A stretch of 64,000 nucleotides of DNA from NCBI GenBank assembly GCA_963691715.1, contig OY829281.1, positions 2,852,001-2,916,000 of the forward strand, written 5' to 3'. The notes beneath the pieces are model-generated. The model saw only the letters and a list, made by a program, of their open reading frames with translations. It made no database searches and had not been told where the DNA came from. Position 1 is the first letter of the stretch, and the number at the start of each line of letters is the position of its first letter. The position numbers and the translations under genes were made by a program. Origin of the DNA: HXMU1420-13 sp963691715. GTDB lineage: Bacteria > Bacteroidota > Rhodothermia > Balneolales > Balneolaceae. Below are positions 8,747-16,799 of this stretch, piece after piece.

Positions 8747-9646
8747 ATGAAGCCAACACTGGTTGTATTAGCGGCTGGACTAGGATCGAGATATGGAAGT
8801 CTAAAGCAGTTGGATACCTTTGGGCCATCTGGCGAAAGTCTTTTGGACTATACCATTTATGATGCAATACAGGTAGGTTTTGGCAAGGTAGTATGTGTAA
8901 TTCGGAATTCGATGAAAGAAGATTTTGTAGCTAAAATAACTACAAACTTTGGTAATCGAATAGAGATAGCTTTTGCATATCAAACGTTGGATGATTTGCC
9001 AGATGGATTTGAAAAACCTGAATTAAGATCAAAACCATGGGGAACCGCACATGCAATTTGGTCGGCAAGAGGTGAAATATCAACCCCATTTTGTATGGTA
9101 AATGCAGACGATTTTTATGGAAGATCGGCTCTAAACATGATGTGCTATCAATTAACTACAATGGATAATATAAAAGAACACAGTTGTATGATAGGATATC
9201 ATTTGTGGGATACATTATCAAACTATGGATCGGTTTCTAGAGGAATTTGTGAAATTGAACAAGGGTATTTAACAAAGATTACAGAATGTAAAGATATTGA
9301 AATAATAGGTGATCATATTCACGGAAGAATGGGAAATGAATGCATAGAACTATCCAAATCCACCATTGTTTCAATGAACTTAATGGGATTTTCTTCCTCA
9401 GTCATAGAATTTATCGAAGCGGAATTTATTCTTTTTTTGAAGGATCATGTGCAAGATATACATTCAGAATTTTATGCCCCCTCCATACTACAATCACTAA
9501 TTGAAAACCAATGTCAGATTCCAGTACAAGTAACCGATTCGCCTTGGTTTGGAGTAACCTATTCACAAGACAAACCATTGGTACAATCAAAGCTTCGAAG
9601 TTTGATTGAATCGGGAATTTATCCAAAAAACTTGTTTAAGGGATAA
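8747..9646 (+). CDS. Sugar-1-phosphate nucleotidyltransferase
   Basis: 299 residues from the ATG. A GTG at 8732 inside the previous gene would add five residues but is less likely. The N-terminal LVVLAAGLGSRYGSLKQL is the nucleotide-binding signature of NTP transferases, and VNADDFYG is the metal-binding aspartate motif. Such enzymes join a sugar 1-phosphate to UTP or a similar NTP. It lies between a GalNAc-releasing glycosidase and a HexNAc 1-kinase, so UDP-HexNAc synthesis is the natural reading. The start is 4 nt after the upstream stop, and the stop overlaps the next start (TAATG). Confidence 0.82.
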   Translation: MKPTLVVLAAGLGSRYGSLKQLDTFGPSGESLLDYTIYDAIQVGFGKVVCVIRNSMKEDFVAKITTNFGNRIEIAFAYQTLDDLPDGFEKPELRSKPWGTAHAIWSARGEISTPFCMVNADDFYGRSALNMMCYQLTTMDNIKEHSCMIGYHLWDTLSNYGSVSRGICEIEQGYLTKITECKDIEIIGDHIHGRMGNECIELSKSTIVSMNLMGFSSSVIEFIEAEFILFLKDHVQDIHSEFYAPSILQSLIENQCQIPVQVTDSPWFGVTYSQDKPLVQSKLRSLIESGIYPKNLFKG

Positions 9647-10668
9647 TGAGTGATCTAAAGCGAATTATAAATCAATTTAGAATTTCAGGGGAAGTGATTA
9701 AGATTTCTGCTTGGGGAGGAGGTCATATTAACGATACCTTTAAAATTCAATGTAATTCTGGCATAGATTATATCCTTCAAAAAGTAAATACGCATATATT
9801 TACTAGCCCAACTTCATTAATGGAGAACTTAATAGCGGTAACTAAACATGTTCATCGAAAAAAGGAGTATTCAGATCTTGTTGTAAAACTAATTACTACC
9901 AAGAATGGTGATTTTTGGGTACATGATACGTTAGGATTTTGGAGAATGTATCCTTTTGTAAAAAAGAAATCATCGTATGATGTCACCAATTCTCACGAAA
10001 TATGCGAAAAAGTTGGTCGATCATATGGAGCATTTTTAGGGGCTTTAGATGATTTCCCAGTTCATACACTAAATATCACGATTCCAAAATTTCACAATAT
10101 GTGTTATCGATTGGAACAGTTTCAACAAGCTCTTACAAATCAAAATGAAGCTAGGTTGAAGGCTGCACTCAGCGAAATAGAATATGTGCAATCAAAAGCC
10201 GATTTCTATTCTAATTGGTATGCATTAGCAGTACATACCCATCAACTCCGAGTAACTCACAATGATACAAAACTGAATAATGTGCTAATCGGTGATGCCT
10301 ACTTTGGCACAGTTATCGATCTTGACACAGTGATGCCCGGTTATGCGCTTTTTGATGTTGGGGATGCCCTTCGTTCATTAGTAATTTCATTAAAAGAGGA
10401 TGATCCGAATGTAGATGAAATGGAACTTGATCACCAAAAGAAGGATGCTTTTTTAAAAGGGTATCTAGATAGTGCAGGTGATGTTCTGTCTGCTCAAGAA
10501 GTGGATTCATTTAACCAAGCAGGGGGATATATGGCTTATATTATGGCTATTCGATTTATAACCGATTTTTTGAATGGCAATGTGTACTATAAAACTAAAT
10601 ACCCAAATCATAACTTAGTAAGAGCCAGAAATCAACTAAGAGTTTGTGAGTTGTTTTTGGGTTTGTAA
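9646..10668 (+). CDS. nahK: N-acetylhexosamine 1-kinase-like phosphotransferase
   Basis: 340 residues of the aminoglycoside-phosphotransferase fold. Family marks are GGGHINDTF near residue 25 (glycine-rich ATP loop), YILQKVN (ATP lysine), the Brenner-type catalytic segment HNDTKLNNVL and the metal-binding VIDLDTVMPGYALFDVGDALR. These match NahK/LnpB of the bifidobacterial lacto-N-biose pathway, which phosphorylates GlcNAc or GalNAc at C1. It is last in the operon and translationally coupled to the nucleotidyltransferase. The exact substrate preference cannot be read from sequence. Confidence 0.85.
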   Translation: MSDLKRIINQFRISGEVIKISAWGGGHINDTFKIQCNSGIDYILQKVNTHIFTSPTSLMENLIAVTKHVHRKKEYSDLVVKLITTKNGDFWVHDTLGFWRMYPFVKKKSSYDVTNSHEICEKVGRSYGAFLGALDDFPVHTLNITIPKFHNMCYRLEQFQQALTNQNEARLKAALSEIEYVQSKADFYSNWYALAVHTHQLRVTHNDTKLNNVLIGDAYFGTVIDLDTVMPGYALFDVGDALRSLVISLKEDDPNVDEMELDHQKKDAFLKGYLDSAGDVLSAQEVDSFNQAGGYMAYIMAIRFITDFLNGNVYYKTKYPNHNLVRARNQLRVCELFLGL

Positions 10669-10746
10669 GTATTAGTTACTTCTTAAAATTAGTAAGGAGA
10701 AATTATTTGATTATTTTTAATGATATATCAATAGATATACATAAAA

Positions 10747-10782
10747 AAATGGAGTATACCTATTTTTAGCACACTCCATTTT
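10747..10782. terminator. Bidirectional terminator between convergent genes
   Basis: A stem AAATGGAGT / ACTCCATTT has a 17-nt loop. It is flanked by an A-run on the left, which makes a T-run for minus-strand transcripts, and by a shorter T-run on the right. It lies between the convergent nahK and the 46-residue gene. Confidence 0.75.
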
Positions 10783-10787
10783 ACTCA

Positions 10788-10928
10788 TTAAAGTAATTCT
10801 GACAATACAATTACACCAGTAATAATGGTGAAATAAATAAAGTGAATTTTGATGGATGGTTTTTTTAGACCTAGTACTTTTTTAAAGAAAAAGTGATCTA
10901 AACCTAATTTGTAATATTTCTGATACAT
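10788..10928 (-). CDS. Small single-TM membrane protein, 46 residues, Pho-box preceded
   Basis: The short ORF begins MYQKYYKLGLDHFFFKKVLG and ends in a hydrophobic helix (FIYFTIITGVIVLSELL). It is basic at the N-terminus and has one membrane segment, probably N-in. An AAGGAG ribosome site lies 8 nt before the ATG. A four-repeat Pho-box-like array lies directly upstream, and a terminator lies just downstream. It sits in the phosphate-transporter locus, so a role in phosphate limitation is likely. No family was recognised. Confidence 0.65.
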   Translation of the reverse strand: MYQKYYKLGLDHFFFKKVLGLKKPSIKIHFIYFTIITGVIVLSELL

Positions 10929-10940
10929 AATTTTTCTCCT

Positions 10941-10980
10941 TGTTATCATAATGTTAACTTAATGTTAACAAATTGTAAAC
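10941..10980 (-). promoter_or_regulatory. Pho-box-like operator (four 7-mers, 11-bp period)
   Basis: On the + strand the repeats TGTTATC, TGTTAAC, TGTTAAC and TGTAAAC begin at 10941, 10952, 10963 and 10974, exactly 11 bp apart. Read on the minus strand this is TTTACA/TTAACA/TTAACA/ATAACA with 5-bp spacers, the layout of PhoP/PhoB boxes. The array ends within about 5 nt of the ribosome site of the 46-residue gene. Confidence 0.7.
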
Positions 10981-11025
10981 AAAAAACAAGGTGAAAATTA
11001 CTTTTCGAACCTTAGTATTAAACTC

Positions 11026-11787
11026 TTAAAAAGAAAAATCTGTTTTAAGAACAAATAAATGGTTTAAGTCTTTATCGCTAAAAATATTTTTCATCCTGTG
11101 TTGTAGTCCAATAGATACAGGCAAATCAAATACAGAATCACTAAATGTTAAAGAAAACCTATTTTCATATCCTGTTTTATCCTTATTAAAACTGTATAAG
11201 AGTTCATTAGCAATTTTAGAAGGTAATATTGGTGAGATTTCTTTAAAGCTACCCATCTGTAACTTATAAACCCAACGGTTTATATAATCATCTCTGAACC
11301 GTTGTTCAAACTTCATACTATTTTGGATAGAGTAATCAGAAAGTTTGCTTGAAATTTTAATAGTCTGAGCTGGTCTATATTCGTTTTCAATATTATCATC
11401 GAATACATTATATCTTCTATAAACAAAAGAAGCTTCAAGTTTTATTTGATTGTGTTTTAAAACATCAAATGAAATAGCTTGCTGGAAATAGTTAAGATCT
11501 GGTTTTGGATCGTCACTAAAATTGACGAATACAGCTGTTTTCAACTTAAATGAAAAATCAGCGACTTTAAGTTTTTTACTTATAGATGGATAAAGTATGT
11601 TTTCGTGATTTTGCGCATGTACAGATTGTGATAATAATGTGCTTGTAAAAATTGCAATCCATAGATAGAAAGCAGTCTTAAAATTATTTGTGTAACTATT
11701 TTTTTTCGATGTTTTTACAGAAAAAACATCAAATGGAATAAATGTTTTCATTTTAATTTGTGCTGATCTTTTATTGTTAGTGAGCAA
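11026..11787 (-). CDS. DUF2490-like outer-membrane beta-barrel protein
   Basis: 253 residues. A long N-terminal region contains a hydrophobic export segment (AFYLWIAIFTSTLLSQSVHAQ) cut after HAQ. The true start may be the internal Met at residue 13. The mature part is alternating beta strands with the DUF2490 signature region (NSMKFEQRFRDDYINRWVYKLQ), and the C-terminus ends in Phe (KTDFSF), as barrels do. It lies between the PiT gene and the Pho-box-controlled small gene, but a terminator separates it from PiT. Its function is unknown; a porin-like role is plausible. Confidence 0.65.
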   Translation of the reverse strand: MLTNNKRSAQIKMKTFIPFDVFSVKTSKKNSYTNNFKTAFYLWIAIFTSTLLSQSVHAQNHENILYPSISKKLKVADFSFKLKTAVFVNFSDDPKPDLNYFQQAISFDVLKHNQIKLEASFVYRRYNVFDDNIENEYRPAQTIKISSKLSDYSIQNSMKFEQRFRDDYINRWVYKLQMGSFKEISPILPSKIANELLYSFNKDKTGYENRFSLTFSDSVFDLPVSIGLQHRMKNIFSDKDLNHLFVLKTDFSF

Positions 11788-11837
11788 TAGAGAATCTACA
11801 TAGTTTATATTTAGGTAATACTATGCGTAACATAAAA

Positions 11838-11868
11838 AGTCTTTGAGTATGCTCCGACTCAAAGACTT
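11838..11868 (-). terminator. Rho-independent terminator of the PiT gene
   Basis: A 12-bp stem AAGTCTTTGAGT / ACTCAAAGACTT has an 8-nt loop. The T-run (TTTTTA) follows on the minus strand, 3' of the phosphate transporter. Confidence 0.85.
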
Positions 11869-11882
11869 ATATTTTGTTAATA

Positions 11883-13007
11883 TTAAAAACCAATCAAAGA
11901 AAAAATTTCTACTCTTACATCATCATTGATAGAAATTGCTAAGATTATTGAAATGAGTAGTCCGAATAAAGCAAAACTTAAATCTTTAAAAACCATTTTA
12001 AGTACTTTAGGTAAAGGATGACCTAGATTTAAGCCTTTACCCATGATGCTCATACCAATTTCCCTTCCTGCAAGAAGCCCCAAAAATACCCATGTGGTAC
12101 TCATAGGAACGGTACTAATGGTGAGTTTATAGATTAATAAAATGGAATAAATAAAATCGATGATGGTTGCTGATCGTATATCAGTAACTCTAGATTTGTC
12201 AGTAACAATTTTTTGGATTCTATCCCCTCGCAAATAAAAAAGCAGACCTAATCCAAAAAAGATAAACAAAGCAAATACTAAAAATTGACCAAGGCTTAAC
12301 GATCGAGGTAAATACACTGCAATATTAGCTGCATCTTGCATTAACCAAACAGCCCAAAGAGTGCCTGATGTGATCCATTGAATTGGAATCCAAATATTGC
12401 TGGCCTTGGTGTTACTAAATTTCTTTTCGAAGGTTTTAGTAACTATTAACCAAACAATGAAACCCAATGCAAATGCTAAAAAATATCCACTTAAACTTTT
12501 ACCGAGAACACCTGTAATGCTAGAAGCAGAGGTTGCAAAACTACTAAGTAGTAAAAAAGTAGTGGAAACAGGCATCCTTAATCGAGTAAGGATTAAAAGA
12601 AACAGAGGTGCTGCAACCTGCAAAAAATTGAATTCCTTAGGAGTTTCGTCAAAACCTTTGGAGGCTAGTCTTTGGTAGCTTACGTCTCCGTCAAACATGT
12701 ACCAGCTAACAGATACGGTGACTAAAAATATTCCACCCATATATAACCATAGTAACCACCAAGGGCGAGTGCTATTGGAAGCGATAAAGGTACCGATGGT
12801 TTGAATACTATCGTTGGCGATAGCCGAATAGCCGGCCAAGAAAAAACCTACCCACATAGCAAGATGTGCATAAGGTGTAGCAATACCTGCTACAAAGAAA
12901 AGAATACCTACAAGACCTATAAATATTCGCTCTTGTTTTATCAAGTCCACAAAGCCATTGGCAAATCTGCTTTGTGATAAACTCTCATTTGAATTATTTG
13001 TTGACAT
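11883..13007 (-). CDS. Inorganic phosphate transporter, PiT family
   Basis: 374 residues with about 10 hydrophobic helices. The PiT duplicated signature is present: AIANDSIQTIGTFIAS (form of GANDxxxxxGT) in the first half and MPVSTTFLLLSSFATSASSI in the second. PiT proteins import phosphate with a cation at low affinity. Start at ATG 13007. A four-repeat Pho-box-like array lies 50-90 bp upstream, so induction by phosphate limitation is probable, which is unusual for PiT in enterics. It is followed by its own terminator. Confidence 0.85.
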   Translation of the reverse strand: MSTNNSNESLSQSRFANGFVDLIKQERIFIGLVGILFFVAGIATPYAHLAMWVGFFLAGYSAIANDSIQTIGTFIASNSTRPWWLLWLYMGGIFLVTVSVSWYMFDGDVSYQRLASKGFDETPKEFNFLQVAAPLFLLILTRLRMPVSTTFLLLSSFATSASSITGVLGKSLSGYFLAFALGFIVWLIVTKTFEKKFSNTKASNIWIPIQWITSGTLWAVWLMQDAANIAVYLPRSLSLGQFLVFALFIFFGLGLLFYLRGDRIQKIVTDKSRVTDIRSATIIDFIYSILLIYKLTISTVPMSTTWVFLGLLAGREIGMSIMGKGLNLGHPLPKVLKMVFKDLSFALFGLLISIILAISINDDVRVEIFSLIGF

Positions 13008-13056
13008 CTAAAATAATGTTAAAGTGTGCTAATTTGGAACAATGATAAGAGTGTAA

Positions 13057-13096
13057 TGTTAAGTTATCTTTAACATTTGAATAACGGAATGTTAAG
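13057..13096 (-). promoter_or_regulatory. Pho-box-like operator upstream of PiT (four 7-mers, 11-bp period)
   Basis: On the + strand TGTTAAG, CTTTAAC, GAATAAC and TGTTAAG begin at 13057, 13068, 13079 and 13090, exactly 11 bp apart with 4-nt spacers. Read toward the PiT gene this gives TTAACA-type half sites with 5-nt spacers, as in PhoP/PhoB binding arrays. The position suits activation of the PiT promoter. Confidence 0.7.
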
Positions 13097-13190
13097 TTAT
13101 TAGAGGTATTTTAAAATTTGAGTAGCAAGAATTATAAAGTTAAAAGAATACTATTCTGTTAGATTAAATAATTTTATGTTATTTATACAT

Positions 13191-14219
13191 CTATTTAGAA
13201 TGATTAGTTGATAAAACTTCCACTATTGAAGATGCCGTATCCAAGACGGTTTGTTCTAGAGCAATAGGATTCCAATCAAATGTCTTCATAGTGTCTGATA
13301 CATCCGCATTATAGGTGTACCCAATAAAAGGTAACATACCTTTTAAGTCGTTATTGAATTTCGCCATAAATTTCACCAAAAAATTTGGAGCTATTTTAGT
13401 ACTTACTTTATTATAGCCATTAGATTTTAAAATCTCTGCCATAGTTACAAAGGTATAGGCATCTTCGGTGGTTACAACAAAGCGTTTACCAACGGCTTCG
13501 TTATTCTCAAGAGCAAGTACATGAATTTTTGCTACATCTCGTACATCCGACATGTTGATGGCTGCTTGTGGGATCATTGGCATTTTGCCTTGAATTAATT
13601 CTTTAAACATATTCATCGATTCGCCAGATAAATTACCTGATAGTGTTGGGCCGTACACAGGTCCAGGATTCACCACTACCATTTCAAGTTTGTCTTCTCC
13701 TTCTTGCGTATTGATGAATTCCCAAGCACTTTGCTCTGCCAATGTTTTACTTTTTACATAAGGCGTGGCGTATTTGGCATGCACATTGGTCCATGTATTT
13801 TGATCAATTTCTATGGACTTATTTACATCCCCTAACATAGCCACCATAGAAGAAGTGACTACAATGCGTTTTACACCTGTTTTTTGGGCCGCTTTTAATG
13901 CTCTTAATGTGCCTTCAACAGCTGGTTTAATAAGCTCATTTTCGTCTTTTGGTACTTTCCCAATGTAGGGTGATGCAACATGCAATACGTAGTCACAATC
14001 AATCATAGCCTCTTCCCAACCATCATCTTTGAGAAGATCTAATTCACAAAATTCTAATTGATCTGTAGGGTCTACTACTTTGGCAATTCCTTTGGTTACC
14101 TCTTCAGATTTAGATACGTTGCGTACCGATCCTTTTACTTTATATCCGTTTCTTAACAATTCAGCAGCACAATACTGACCCACATATCCTGAGATTCCAG
14201 TAACTAATACTTTTTTCAT
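13191..14219 (-). CDS. NAD(P)-dependent epimerase/dihydroflavonol-4-reductase-like SDR
   Basis: 342 residues of the extended short-chain dehydrogenase family. The N-terminal nucleotide loop is VTGISGYVGQYCA (GxxGxxG form). The catalytic Tyr-Lys pair lies in TPYVKSKTLAEQSAWEF near residue 155, with the preceding Ser in RIVVTSSMVAM. The pattern VVNPGPVYGP and the C-terminal Rossmann cap fit DFR-type aldehyde/ketone reductases. It is cytosolic and monocistronic; the substrate is not readable. Confidence 0.85.
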   Translation of the reverse strand: MKKVLVTGISGYVGQYCAAELLRNGYKVKGSVRNVSKSEEVTKGIAKVVDPTDQLEFCELDLLKDDGWEEAMIDCDYVLHVASPYIGKVPKDENELIKPAVEGTLRALKAAQKTGVKRIVVTSSMVAMLGDVNKSIEIDQNTWTNVHAKYATPYVKSKTLAEQSAWEFINTQEGEDKLEMVVVNPGPVYGPTLSGNLSGESMNMFKELIQGKMPMIPQAAINMSDVRDVAKIHVLALENNEAVGKRFVVTTEDAYTFVTMAEILKSNGYNKVSTKIAPNFLVKFMAKFNNDLKGMLPFIGYTYNADVSDTMKTFDWNPIALEQTVLDTASSIVEVLSTNHSK

Positions 14220-14413
14220 GTTGATTAACCTAATTGCAAAAATATGATGTTCAAAATATGACTTAATCGAATCTAATCAGAAAAGTAATATATATGCAGT
14301 TGAATTTTTAAAAGTACATATAATTCATAAAGACAATCTTACTAATCTAATTATCAGTTGGAAATTAGGTTGAAAATGTACATACTTTTCTTCTTGTATC
14401 TAAACTACACATC

Positions 14414-15658
14414 ATGAAAAAACATCTAATTTCTTTTTTATTTTTTGTATTTATTTGGCTTAATAGCTCTGCTCAAGTCTCATTAAATCATTATGCTGAT
14501 ACTTTAGAAGAAGCTGCTCCAGCTTCGGTTGGGATGTCGGAAGAGCGACTCTCAAACATCGATGCTATGATTCAAAAGAGTATAGAGAATAAGGAGATTC
14601 CTGGGGCAGTAGCTTTAATCGCACGGAATGGTAAAATTATTTATCACAAAGCATTTGGATCCTCGCACCCAACGAATGAAAATCCATATCAAGTTGATCA
14701 CATTTTTCGTATTGCCTCTCAAACCAAAGCTATAACCTCGACTGCGGTAATGATACTTTGGGAACAAGGATTATTTCAATTGGATGATCCTATATCAAAA
14801 TATATACCTGAATTTGAAGAGCCTACAATTTTGGATCGTTTTAATGAAGAGGATTCAAGTTATACCACCACAAAGGCAGAGAACCAGATTACAATTCGGC
14901 ATTTACTTACCCATACATCTGGGATTGGATATGGAATTATTGATGGTGATGAACGAATACGAAAAATTTATCAAAAAGCTGGAATTGTAGATTTGTATAC
15001 CACCGAGGCGGTAACTATTGAAGATAACATCAAAACATTGGCATCGTTACCACTGCATCATAATCCAGGTGAAAAATTTACATATGGCGAAGGATTAGAC
15101 GTGTTAGGATATTTCGTCGAAGTAATTTCTGGTCAACCATTTGATGTATTTTTAAAAGAACATCTATTCCAACCGTTAGGAATGGTAGATACCTATTTTT
15201 ATGTGCCAACCACTAAACACCCTCGGGTAGTACCAGTACAAACATTAGTTGATAATGAATGGACTTTATATAAACATCCGATGAATTATTATGATGAGGA
15301 TTATCCTGTATCAGGTTCAAAAACATTCTTTTCTGGGGGCGCTGGTTTAGTAAGTACAGCAAAAGATTATGCGATTTTTTTACAATTGTATTTAAATAAT
15401 GGAGCATATAATGGAAAAAGAATACTTAGTAGAACAACAGTTGATTTAATATTAGATAACCATACTGATGACCTATTTGGAGAGGGAACCTCACATTTTG
15501 GTTTAGCTTTTGGTGTTCTAAATGAACGAGGTGCTGCTATTGGAGGTAAAGGAAGTGAAGGAACTTTTGAATGGGGGGGATATTTCAACACCCAATATTT
15601 TGCAGATCCAAAAGAACAACTCATTGGAATATTATTAAAACAAACCCAACGTGTGTGA
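14414..15658 (+). CDS. Beta-lactamase-family serine hydrolase, C-terminus cut by in-frame TGA
   Basis: 414 residues with a signal peptide (FLFFVFIWLNSSAQ). The class C/penicillin-binding fold motifs are the nucleophile SxxK in RIASQTKAIT, the second motif in TYGEGLDVLGYFVEV and the late glycine-rich GGKGSEGTFEWGGY. Members are periplasmic esterases or peptidases. The ORF ends at TGA (15656-15658), but the same frame continues for 18 more codons (T-DQSAWKFRQLIGAAID-D) to a TAA at 15715. That tail is the usual C-terminal helix of this family (compare FRNLVYQA). The TGA is either a recent nonsense mutation, a readthrough site or a sequencing error. Confidence 0.85.
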   Translation: MKKHLISFLFFVFIWLNSSAQVSLNHYADTLEEAAPASVGMSEERLSNIDAMIQKSIENKEIPGAVALIARNGKIIYHKAFGSSHPTNENPYQVDHIFRIASQTKAITSTAVMILWEQGLFQLDDPISKYIPEFEEPTILDRFNEEDSSYTTTKAENQITIRHLLTHTSGIGYGIIDGDERIRKIYQKAGIVDLYTTEAVTIEDNIKTLASLPLHHNPGEKFTYGEGLDVLGYFVEVISGQPFDVFLKEHLFQPLGMVDTYFYVPTTKHPRVVPVQTLVDNEWTLYKHPMNYYDEDYPVSGSKTFFSGGAGLVSTAKDYAIFLQLYLNNGAYNGKRILSRTTVDLILDNHTDDLFGEGTSHFGLAFGVLNERGAAIGGKGSEGTFEWGGYFNTQYFADPKEQLIGILLKQTQRV

Positions 15659-15765
15659 ACCGATCAGTCTGCTTGGAAATTTAGACAACTCATAGGAGCT
15701 GCTATCGATGACTAAAACTACATAGTATAGATGGGGTATATAAAATTGATAATTGAAACGAATAC

Positions 15766-16647
15766 ATGTTAAAAACTAGGCTCATTTTTATAGTAAGCTT
15801 TGTTATAGCTATTGCTTCTTGTGATAGAAATAGAACAATTGATCCCTTTGAGGATGATATTGGATCTTTCTCAGTGTATGGAGCAATTGAATTAGGAAAG
15901 GATAATAATTCTATTCGAATAAGAAATGTGAGTGTTCCGTTTTTAGCTGATTCAACAATTGGATATGAAGAGATTGAAGTATCCCTGAAGGAAGTAGATT
16001 CTGGAAGAAGTGTTGATATTGAAGAAAAGTTAGTTAATCAAAATGGGAATTACACAGTTAACTATGTGATCCTCGAGGATCTAGAACCTAGAATTGATTA
16101 TGAATTCTCTATTACAGATGAATTTGGGAATGTTGTTTCTTCCGTTTTTAAAATGCCGGGTATTAATACCCATCGTATTAATCAGAATCGTATTCTAGAT
16201 TGTTATCATCCAATTAAATTTTATTGGGATAATGTAATTGCTCCAGAGTACATATTGATGGAGGTTGGTGTTGATTATCAGGGACAACGATACTGGGGAG
16301 AGGTACAAAGAATTGACGAACCAGATCATGTTCCTGGTGCAAATCAAATGCAAATGGAATTAACGGTTCGGCAACTTTTGGTAGACGTATTCCCACCCCC
16401 TTTTGGTGGTGAAGCCTCTACATCTCTTCCGCTTGAAAAGTGGCCACCAACAGTAGAATGTTATGAACTTGATAATAATATCATTCATGTTAGATACATA
16501 CATTTTGGACAAGATTGGGAACAGTTTGAAGAAACGAGTTACTATATTTTTGATTATTTAGATTCGGGTGAAATTACTAATGGTATTGGATTTTTAGGTG
16601 GTATTCGAAGAGATGGATTTAGTTTTACAGTAGAAGAAATGAATTAA
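15766..16647 (+). CDS. Lipoprotein, unknown function
   Basis: 293 residues. The signal peptide ends in a clean lipobox (IAIASC). The mature part is beta-rich, with an Ig/Fn3-like beginning (SVYGAIELGKDNNSIRIRNV) and a later aromatic-rich region (PEYILMEVGVDYQGQRYWGE). The arrangement resembles DUF4249-type lipoproteins of Bacteroidota but I could not confirm this. It is single and not obviously part of an operon. Confidence 0.65.
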   Translation: MLKTRLIFIVSFVIAIASCDRNRTIDPFEDDIGSFSVYGAIELGKDNNSIRIRNVSVPFLADSTIGYEEIEVSLKEVDSGRSVDIEEKLVNQNGNYTVNYVILEDLEPRIDYEFSITDEFGNVVSSVFKMPGINTHRINQNRILDCYHPIKFYWDNVIAPEYILMEVGVDYQGQRYWGEVQRIDEPDHVPGANQMQMELTVRQLLVDVFPPPFGGEASTSLPLEKWPPTVECYELDNNIIHVRYIHFGQDWEQFEETSYYIFDYLDSGEITNGIGFLGGIRRDGFSFTVEEMN

Positions 16648-16799
16648 TGAATCTATAATAAACAAGGGCCTTATCTTAGGGTGGTGCTTTGAGAAACACA
16701 CCTATTCTTTTCTTAGATTTTAATCATACAGCTTTCAATTAGGATTTTTCTATGCCTATTTTGTGAAACATTAATTTCAGAAAAAATCCATTCACGTAT

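Noticed and set aside
16676..16720. Possible terminator hairpin after the lipoprotein gene (GGTGGTG ... CACACC)
   Set aside because: The stem is short and interrupted and has no T-run, so it was not called.
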